A DNA stretch of 6,483 nucleotides, from assembly GCA_964497475.1 (NCBI GenBank), contig CAZCDM010000133.1:1-6483 (forward strand), in the 5' to 3' direction. The notes beneath the pieces are model-generated. The model was not told the origin of the DNA. It saw only the letters and a list, made by a program, of their open reading frames with translations, and searched no databases. Source of the stretch: CAZCDM01 sp964497475 (lineage in GTDB: Bacteria > Planctomycetota > Phycisphaerae > SM23-33). The position numbers and the translations under genes were made by a program. Positions 1 through 4,600 of the stretch are shown one piece after another; positions within the stretch are counted from its first letter, which is position 1; every line of letters starts with the position of its first letter.

Positions 1-507
1 CCGGACGTGCCCGGCGATGCACTCTACCAGGCCTACATCTCCGCCGCCTACGCAGCCACGAAGCGCCTCTGGATCGTCACGCCTTATTTCATCCCGGACG
101 ACACCATGGAGCAGGCTTTCACCGTCGCCGTCCATCGCGGCGTGGACGTCCGGCTGATCATGCCCGCCGTGTCCAACCAGCGGCTGACCAACTGGGCCCG
201 CGGGCCCTACCTGCGCGAGCTCCACCAGGCCGGGGCACGCGTCGAGTTCTACAACGACGGCATGATGCACGCCAAGTGCCTGCTCAAGGACGACGACCTG
301 GCCGTCATCGGCTCGGCCAATATGGACTGCCGCAGCCTCTTCCTCAACTACGAGGTGGCCATGTTCGCCTACTCCCCCGGCGAGATCGCCAACCTCGAAA
401 CGTGGATCGACAATCTCACCGTCAACGCCACCTCCGGCGTCCGCCCGGTCAACGCCTTCCGCGATACCTTCGAAGGCGTCGCCCGGCTGCTCGCTCCACT
501 GCTGTGA
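1..507 (+). CDS. cls: Cardiolipin synthase-like phospholipase D protein, C-terminal part (5' end outside window)
   Basis: The last 168 residues of a phospholipase D superfamily protein; the reading frame is open at base 1, so the true start lies upstream. The second HKD catalytic motif is complete: HAKCLLKDD gives H90, K92 and D97 (counted from the first visible codon), followed by GSANMD at 104-109 and the typical SLFLNYEVA stretch. The TPYFIPDD segment near residues 27-34 also matches bacterial cardiolipin synthases. These are membrane enzymes that join two phosphatidylglycerols, or PG plus another donor, into cardiolipin. The N-terminal membrane segments and first HKD motif are not visible, so another PLD-family phosphatidyltransferase is possible. 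The end ...LLAPLL followed by TGA is a normal family C-terminus. It converges on the phosphoesterase gene. Confidence 0.9.
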   Translation, partial: PDVPGDALYQAYISAAYAATKRLWIVTPYFIPDDTMEQAFTVAVHRGVDVRLIMPAVSNQRLTNWARGPYLRELHQAGARVEFYNDGMMHAKCLLKDDDLAVIGSANMDCRSLFLNYEVAMFAYSPGEIANLETWIDNLTVNATSGVRPVNAFRDTFEGVARLLAPLL

Positions 508-519
508 ATCAGTCAGGTC

Positions 520-657
520 ACCACAGAGCCCCAGAGGCGCAGAGGACCGCGTTTCGCCCCAAATCGACTTACAGGAATGTCTCCCGTCGGTGATTCTGGT
601 CGGGACCCACGAGATGCAACGAATGCATGAAGCTCTGTGTCTCTGCGACTCTGCGGT
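520..657. repeat. Imperfect inverted repeat with CAGAG-periodic arms in a convergent gap
   Basis: The left arm at 520-544 and the right arm at 633-657 are 25 bases each, and the left arm matches the reverse complement of the right at 20 of 25 positions. Each arm carries CAGAG three times at an 8-base period (left: CCACAGAG, CCCCAGAG, GCGCAGAG). The 88-base interior has no convincing gene. It holds a small perfect stem at 614-618/624-628 (ATGCA/TGCAT, loop ACGAA) and a TCCCG...CGGGA pair. The element begins 12 bases after the cls stop and ends 36 bases before the phosphoesterase stop, so it accounts for most of this gap. Arms of this CACAGAG type are, from memory, dispersed in many environmental bacterial genomes. 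It could act as a bidirectional terminator or mRNA 3'-end stabiliser, or be a non-autonomous mobile palindrome; function is inference. Confidence 0.8.
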
Positions 658-693
658 AATCTGTTCCGGATCAGCCTGCGGGCGCGGGCAAGG

Positions 694-1416
694 TTACGTC
701 CGCACGGGCAGGAGGCTGTTTTTCAGATGCCGGATCGCCGAGCCGGTGTTGTGGAACACCAGCCCCTCGTACTCGAAGTCGGTGAATGTTTTGTGGATGT
801 GGCCGAAGTAGATATCGCCCAGCCCCTCGGCCAGGGCAGGGTGGTACTCGTGCAGGGCACGGACGATCCGCTTGGCGCACCACCGCGTGTTGTGCACCCA
901 GGGGATCAGCCGATGCAGTCGGCTGGCGATCAAGGCCCGGTAGCCCAGGTGCAGGGCGGGGCTCATCATCTTCTCGCCGGGTACAAGCTCCCGCTGCAGC
1001 GGGTCGCGGATACGCACGTTCAGGGCCAGGTCGCCATGGAGGAACAACGCCTTGCCGATCCGCACGTGCGAGCTGTGCCAGAAAAAGTTTTCCCGCCGCC
1101 GGGCCAGTTCGTCCAGCATCGGCGCGAAGCGGATCAGCGCATCGTGATTGCCCATGACGTAGAAGAAGCGGCAGTTGGGGAAGTCCTCGGCCAGTTGGTC
1201 CAGCCATTCCACCGCCGCCCGGGCCGTGGCGTCGATGCTGTCCAGCACGCTCCAGCGGAAGTCGAAGATGTCCCCGTTGAGCACGAAAAAGCCCGCCCCG
1301 GCCGCGGCGTCGCAGATCGTGTCCATCAGATCGTGCGCGATCGTGCGGTGGGTGAACAGGTGCAGGTCGGAAAGCACGTGTCCGACTTCCAGCCCATTGT
1401 CCGAGGCGTCATTCAT
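694..1416 (-). CDS. Calcineurin-like metallophosphoesterase, LpxH-like (UDP-2,3-diacylglucosamine pyrophosphatase family)
   Basis: A 240-residue cytosolic metallophosphoesterase with the complete family motif set: SDLHLF (D17, H19), LNGDIFDF (D49), GNHD at 89-92, HGD at 127-129 and GHIH at 205-208. Together these hold the two-metal centre. The order, length and the region between HGD and GHIH resemble COG2908/LpxH, which hydrolyses UDP-2,3-diacylglucosamine to lipid X in lipid A synthesis. The last motif is GHIH rather than the GHTH usual in LpxH, so a related phosphodiesterase is possible and no gene symbol is given. The ATG at 1416 was chosen because MNDASDNGLEVGHVLSDLHL is a normal short N-terminus; a 66-residue upstream extension is low-complexity and would run over the start of ispA. 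No Shine-Dalgarno is seen, but a TATACT lies exactly where a leaderless promoter would be. The gene diverges from ispA. Confidence 0.9.
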   Translation of the reverse strand: MNDASDNGLEVGHVLSDLHLFTHRTIAHDLMDTICDAAAGAGFFVLNGDIFDFRWSVLDSIDATARAAVEWLDQLAEDFPNCRFFYVMGNHDALIRFAPMLDELARRRENFFWHSSHVRIGKALFLHGDLALNVRIRDPLQRELVPGEKMMSPALHLGYRALIASRLHRLIPWVHNTRWCAKRIVRALHEYHPALAEGLGDIYFGHIHKTFTDFEYEGLVFHNTGSAIRHLKNSLLPVRT

Positions 1417-1422
1417 CGCCCC

Positions 1423-1428
1423 AGTATA
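1423..1428 (-). promoter_or_regulatory. Candidate -10 box of the phosphoesterase gene
   Basis: On the minus strand TATACT ends 6 bases before the ATG at 1416, so transcription would start at or next to the A of the start codon. This would yield a leaderless mRNA, consistent with the lack of a ribosome binding site. No good -35 box is visible at 16-18 bases (the best is a 3/6 match), which keeps confidence modest. Confidence 0.4.
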
Positions 1429-1458
1429 GCTACAAGCCCCCCGCGATTGCGAGCCCCC

Positions 1459-1472
1459 GCCGGTCGACCGGC
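1459..1472. promoter_or_regulatory. Perfect 14-bp palindrome, candidate operator between divergent genes
   Basis: GCCGGTCGACCGGC is a perfect dyad lying near the middle of the 100-base region between the divergent phosphoesterase and ispA starts. It directly abuts the predicted ispA -35 hexamer at 1473-1478 and lies about 30 bases upstream of the phosphoesterase -10. This position suits a dimeric regulator acting on either gene. In GC-rich DNA a GC-rich palindrome can arise by chance, so regulator binding is inference. Confidence 0.4.
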
Positions 1473-1501
1473 TTGCAAAGCGCCCGGCCCTCGGGCACAA
1501 T
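1473..1501 (+). promoter_or_regulatory. Candidate sigma-70-type promoter of ispA
   Basis: TTGCAA at 1473-1478 and CACAAT at 1496-1501 each match the housekeeping consensus at 4 of 6 positions and are separated by the ideal 17 bases. The start would fall near 1508, leaving a leader of about 9 bases before the ATG at 1517 with no Shine-Dalgarno. Two short alternative stems (GCCCG/CGGGC at 1482-1496 and GGGCA/TGCCC at 1493-1505) overlap the -10 region; their meaning is unclear. Confidence 0.4.
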
Positions 1502-1516
1502 GCCCGCGGTGACACT

Positions 1517-2404
1517 ATGTCCTGCTCGGATGAACAATCTCTGCGCGACCTGCTGGCCCCCGCGGCCGGGCAGCTCGAGGCCGACCTGGCCGAGTGGCTG
1601 ATCGAGCCCGACACGCCCGACGCCCTGGCCGAGGCGATGCGCTACTGCACCGCCGGGGGCAAGCGGCTTCGGCCCGCGCTGGCGTACCTCGCTGCCGAGT
1701 CGGCCGGTGGCTCGCGCGATACCCTCGCCGTCCGCCGGGCAGCCCTGGCCGTCGAGCTGATCCACGTCTACAGCCTCGTCCACGACGACCTGCCGGCCAT
1801 GGACGACGACGACCTCCGCCGAGGCCGACCCACCGCCCACGTCCAGTTCGGCCAGGCCATGGCCATCCTCGTCGGCGATGCCCTCCAGACCCGCGCGTTT
1901 GGCCTGCTGGCCGAGGCGGGCGCAGCGGCCGCCGAGCTGACGGCCGAGCTGGCCATCGCCGCCGGGGCCACTGGCATGGTGGCTGGGCAGGTGGCCGACA
2001 TGGACCTCTGCACCGTACCCGACGGCGTCGAGGGGCTGCGGTACATCCAGCGACGCAAGACCGCCGCGCTGCTACGCGGGGCCGCCCGCATGGGAGCCAT
2101 CGCTGCCGGCAGCTCGACGCAAACGCTCACAGCCATCAGCGACTTTGCCGAAGCCCTCGGCGAGGCCTTCCAGGTTGTCGACGATCTGCTCGACGCGACC
2201 GGCACGAGCGACCAGCTCGGCAAGACCCCCGGCAAGGACGCCCAGGCCGGCAAGAAAACCTACGTCACCCTCCTCGGGCTCGATCGGGCCGAAGCGCTCG
2301 CCGGCGAGCTTACCGATCGCGCCACGGCCGCCCTGGCCCCGCTGGGCCAGGGCGGTGAGCCCCTGGCCCGTCTGGCCCGCCTGCTGACCGACCGCCAGCA
2401 CTGA
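1517..2404 (+). CDS. ispA: Short-chain polyprenyl (geranyl/farnesyl) diphosphate synthase
   Basis: A 295-residue trans-prenyltransferase, close to the usual bacterial IspA length (about 299). It condenses dimethylallyl diphosphate with isopentenyl diphosphate to geranyl and then farnesyl diphosphate in the cytosol. Motifs in order: GGKRLRP at 47-53 (IPP binding); the first aspartate-rich motif with D90, D91 and D96, in the bacterial form with the two-residue PA insertion, followed by DDDLRRGRPT; GQVADMD near 158-163; RKTAALLRGA from 180; FQVVDDLLDATG with the second aspartate motif D222-D226; and KKTYVTLLGLDRA at 246-258. Tyr85, five residues before the first motif, is the aromatic type associated with C15 products, so FPP is the likely main product. 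The ATG at 1517 fits the family N-terminus. dxs follows 64 bases downstream, and the phosphoesterase gene diverges upstream. Confidence 0.95.
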   Translation: MSCSDEQSLRDLLAPAAGQLEADLAEWLIEPDTPDALAEAMRYCTAGGKRLRPALAYLAAESAGGSRDTLAVRRAALAVELIHVYSLVHDDLPAMDDDDLRRGRPTAHVQFGQAMAILVGDALQTRAFGLLAEAGAAAAELTAELAIAAGATGMVAGQVADMDLCTVPDGVEGLRYIQRRKTAALLRGAARMGAIAAGSSTQTLTAISDFAEALGEAFQVVDDLLDATGTSDQLGKTPGKDAQAGKKTYVTLLGLDRAEALAGELTDRATAALAPLGQGGEPLARLARLLTDRQH

Positions 2405-2423
2405 GGCGGTTTTCCAAATCGCC
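2405..2423 (+). terminator. Hairpin abutting the ispA stop codon
   Basis: An 8-bp stem (GGCGGTTT with AAATCGCC, one G-U pair, three-base loop TCC) begins on the first base after the ispA TGA. There is no T-tract after it, so it is not a classical intrinsic terminator. It may attenuate read-through into dxs or protect the ispA mRNA end. It also overlaps the place where a dxs -35 box would lie. Confidence 0.35.
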
Positions 2424-2429
2424 GCGGCG

Positions 2430-2438
2430 TGGTATACT
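2430..2438 (+). promoter_or_regulatory. Extended -10 promoter of dxs
   Basis: TGG-TATACT is an extended -10 (TGn followed by a 5/6 match to TATAAT). There is no clear -35, which extended -10 promoters do not need. Transcription would start near 2445, giving a leader of about 24 bases to the ATG at 2469. This placement argues against the in-frame GTG at 2442, which would lie just before the transcript start. Confidence 0.5.
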
Positions 2439-2468
2439 GTCGTGCCCGACCTTTGCTCCCCAAAAACT

Positions 2469-4349
2469 ATGACCGACACCCTTCTGGACACCATCACCAG
2501 CCCGCATCAGCTCCAGCGGCTCGAGCCCGAACAGCTCACCCGCCTCGCCGAGGAGATCCGCCAGCGCATCACCGACGTTGTCCAGCGCAACGGCGGCCAC
2601 CTGGCCAGCAACCTCGGCATTACCGACCTGACGCTCGCGCTGCATTACGTCTTCGACTTCGCCAGCGATCGGCTGCTGTGGGACGTCGGCCATCAGTGCT
2701 ACGCCCACAAGATTCTCACCGGGCGCGGCGGGCAGTTTGACTCGCTCCGCCAGGCCGGCGGGCTCAGCGGCTTTCCCAGCCCGGCCGAGAGCCAGTACGA
2801 CCTGTTCTCTACCGGGCACGCGGGCACGGCGATTTCCACCGCGGCCGGTCTGGCCATGGGAGATTTCCTCGCCGGACGCGACACGAAAGTCGCCGCCGTC
2901 GTCGGCGATGCGAGCATCGTCAACGGCCTGGCGCTGGAAGGCCTCAACAACGCCGCGCTGCTCAAGCGTCAGTTCCTCGTGATCCTCAACGACAACTCCA
3001 TGGCTATCGACCGCACCCGCGGCGCCCTGGCCGAGGCGCTCGAGCACATCCGCATGACCAACACCTACGGCGAGATCAAAAAATCGACCGAACGCATGCT
3101 CGATCACATGCCCCTCGGCGAGAGCCTCAACAAAACCCTCCGCCAGGTCCGCGGCGTGCTGCGGACGACCGTCCACGGTGCGAAGGTTTTCGAGCCGCTG
3201 GGCTTCAGCTACTTCGGGCCCGTCAACGGTCACGATGTCGAGACGATGATCTCCGTGCTCGAACGCCTCGCCCACTACGACCGCCCGGCCGTGCTGCACG
3301 TCCACACCCAGAAGGGCCGGGGCCTGGCCTACGCCGTGGAAGACCCCTGCCGCTTCCACAGCCCCAGCGCCCACCGCGTCCACCAGGGCCAGGCCGTCTT
3401 CGACGAATCGCACCGCCCCAGCTGGACGAACACCTTCGCCGACGCCCTCATCGAATGTGCCAGACAGGACGAGAAGGTCCTGGCCATCACCGCCGCCATG
3501 CCGGACGGCACGGGCCTGGCCCGCTTCCGCGAGGTCTTCCCCGAGCGGACCATCGACGTCGGCATCAGCGAGAGTCACGCGGTGGCCTCGGCGGCCGGTC
3601 TGGCCAAGGCGGGCTTCAAGCCCGTCGTCGCCATCTACTCCACCTTCATGCAGCGGGCCTACGACCAGGTCTTCCACGAGTGTGCCCTGCAGAAGCTGCC
3701 CGTGGTTTTCTGCATGGACCGCGCCGGGCTGGTCGGGTCCGACGGCGCTGTTCACCACGGCGCGATGGACACCGCCATGCTCCGGGCGATTCCTGGCATT
3801 ATGCTTTGCGCCCCAGCCGACGAGGCCGAGATGACCGCCGCGATGCAGTTCGCCCTGGCCCAGGACGTGCCCGTGGCCCTGCGCTACCCGCGCGACGAAG
3901 TGCCCGACAACCTGCCCGGCCCGTGCGAGCCCTTCCAGGCCGGCCGCAGCCGAACCCTCCGCGACGGTGCCGACGCGACGATCCTCGCCTATGGCGCGAT
4001 GTGCGAGCAGGCGCTGGCCGCGGCTGAGAGCCTCGCCGAGAAGGGCGTGGACGTAGCCGTCATCAACGCCCGCTTCGCCAAGCCGCTCGACGAAGCCATG
4101 CTCGCCGAACGCCTCGCAGCCGGACGCCCCATGCTCGTGGCGGAAGATCATTCCATCATCGGCGGACTCGGCTCGGCTGTGCTGGAGTTCGCCGCATCGG
4201 CCGGGCTCGACAGCTCGGCGGTCGCGCTGGCGGGCATTCCCGACCGCTTCGTCGCCCATGCCTCGCGCCAGCATCAGCTCCGGCTGGTCGGCCTCGATGC
4301 CGAACGCCTCGCCACCCGCCTCGGCGAGATGGTTCACGCGGCGGGCTGA
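2469..4349 (+). CDS. dxs: 1-deoxy-D-xylulose-5-phosphate synthase
   Basis: A 626-residue thiamine diphosphate enzyme that condenses pyruvate and glyceraldehyde 3-phosphate to DXP, the first step of the MEP isoprenoid pathway (cytosolic homodimer). The family landmarks are present: GGHLASNLG (H44), DVGHQCYAHKILTGR (H75), GH at 117-118, NDN at 174-176, YFGPVNGHD at 248-256, QKGRGLAYA, IYSTFMQRAYDQ (R396), DRAG (R418), GSDGAVHHG (D425, H429), RYPR (R475) and a transketolase C-terminal domain with EDHSIIGGLGS. Glu368 corresponds to the catalytic glutamate. Three usually conserved spots differ: GDAS replaces GDGA at the thiamine/Mg motif, SESHAV replaces AEQHAV, and GHAGTAIS replaces GHSSTSIS. The ATG at 2469 was chosen over a GTG nine codons earlier because of the promoter position. 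No Shine-Dalgarno is seen. ispA lies just upstream. Confidence 0.96.
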   Translation: MTDTLLDTITSPHQLQRLEPEQLTRLAEEIRQRITDVVQRNGGHLASNLGITDLTLALHYVFDFASDRLLWDVGHQCYAHKILTGRGGQFDSLRQAGGLSGFPSPAESQYDLFSTGHAGTAISTAAGLAMGDFLAGRDTKVAAVVGDASIVNGLALEGLNNAALLKRQFLVILNDNSMAIDRTRGALAEALEHIRMTNTYGEIKKSTERMLDHMPLGESLNKTLRQVRGVLRTTVHGAKVFEPLGFSYFGPVNGHDVETMISVLERLAHYDRPAVLHVHTQKGRGLAYAVEDPCRFHSPSAHRVHQGQAVFDESHRPSWTNTFADALIECARQDEKVLAITAAMPDGTGLARFREVFPERTIDVGISESHAVASAAGLAKAGFKPVVAIYSTFMQRAYDQVFHECALQKLPVVFCMDRAGLVGSDGAVHHGAMDTAMLRAIPGIMLCAPADEAEMTAAMQFALAQDVPVALRYPRDEVPDNLPGPCEPFQAGRSRTLRDGADATILAYGAMCEQALAAAESLAEKGVDVAVINARFAKPLDEAMLAERLAAGRPMLVAEDHSIIGGLGSAVLEFAASAGLDSSAVALAGIPDRFVAHASRQHQLRLVGLDAERLATRLGEMVHAAG

Positions 4350-4405
4350 GAGATGTCCGGAACTGTGCAAACGCAGGTTGCATAATAATTGACGCTTCGG
4401 CAGGG

Positions 4406-4509
4406 TGTCATTCTGAGCGAAGCGGGTTGCGAAGCAAGCCGCGAAGGCGAAGAATCTTTCCGCGAAAAGACCCTTCGGCTTCCCCGTATGACTTTTGCTC
4501 AGGGCGACA
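4406..4509. repeat. Branched palindromic intergenic repeat (TGTCATTCTGAGC type)
   Basis: Outer arms TGTCATTCTGAGC (4406-4418) and GCTCAGGGCGACA (4497-4509) match at 10 of 13 positions, with two of the three mismatches being G-U pairs in RNA. Inner arms CGAAGAATCT (4448-4457) and AGACCCTTCG (4468-4477) match at 8 of 10. A third stem at 4422-4442 folds on itself (GCGG/CCGC and TTGC/GCAA, one G-G mismatch, loop GAA). The whole 104-base element could form a branched hairpin or cruciform. Related palindromes with a TGTCATTCTGAGCGAAGCGA arm are, from memory, dispersed in many bacterial genomes. It sits 57 bases past the dxs stop and 92 bases before the recJ stop, filling much of the convergent gap. 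Role as terminator, mRNA stabiliser or mobile palindrome is inference. Confidence 0.8.
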
Positions 4510-4530
4510 ACGGGCCGACAGAGTGCGGGC

Positions 4531-4550
4531 AAAATGTGCCGGCCGCCGGC
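4531..4550 (-). terminator. Possible intrinsic terminator of recJ
   Basis: Reading on the minus strand, the stem GCCGG-CGG-CCGGC (4550-4538) is followed by ACATTTT, about 50 bases beyond the recJ stop. The stem is only 5 bp and the T-run is short, so it would be weak; the nearby branched repeat may share the job. Confidence 0.35.
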
Positions 4551-4600
4551 TGAGGGCTATCGTCGCCGGCGATTCAACTCTCCTCTCGGTGATGCCGGTT

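Noticed and set aside
520..657. CRISPR array or tandem repeat interpretation of the CAGAG units
   Set aside because: The units are 8 bases with no spacers of CRISPR length and are arranged as an inverted pair, not a direct array.
590..811. Small plus-strand frame of 73 codons starting in the palindrome interior
   Set aside because: It runs through the repeat arm into the antisense of the phosphoesterase, with no ribosome binding site or recognisable sequence.
637..1512. A 291-codon plus-strand frame across the phosphoesterase
   Set aside because: The minus-strand frame carries every metallophosphoesterase motif; this one has none and starts inside the CAGAG repeat arm.
1417..1614. A 66-residue N-terminal extension of the phosphoesterase
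   Set aside because: It is Ser/Arg-rich without family similarity, overlaps the start of ispA, and would lie upstream of the TATACT box.
2442..2468. GTG start for dxs nine codons upstream
   Set aside because: The predicted transcript start (about 2445) is downstream of it, and the family N-terminus fits the ATG at 2469.
4365..4390. Short hairpin (TGCAA/TTGCA, 7-base loop) followed by TAATAATT after dxs, as a terminator
   Set aside because: A 5-bp AT-containing stem with no T-run is too weak; the branched palindrome just downstream is a better candidate for the dxs 3' end.
2310..4532. A 740-codon open frame on the minus strand across dxs
   Set aside because: It lies antisense to a fully conserved dxs, has low-complexity His/Gly/Ala/Val-rich composition and no recognisable motif. 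Long antisense frames are expected where codons end in G or C.
4563..4572. 10-bp perfect palindrome TCGCCGGCGA near the recJ 3' end
   Set aside because: It is short and purely GC-rich, in a context where such palindromes are frequent by chance, and it is not near a promoter.
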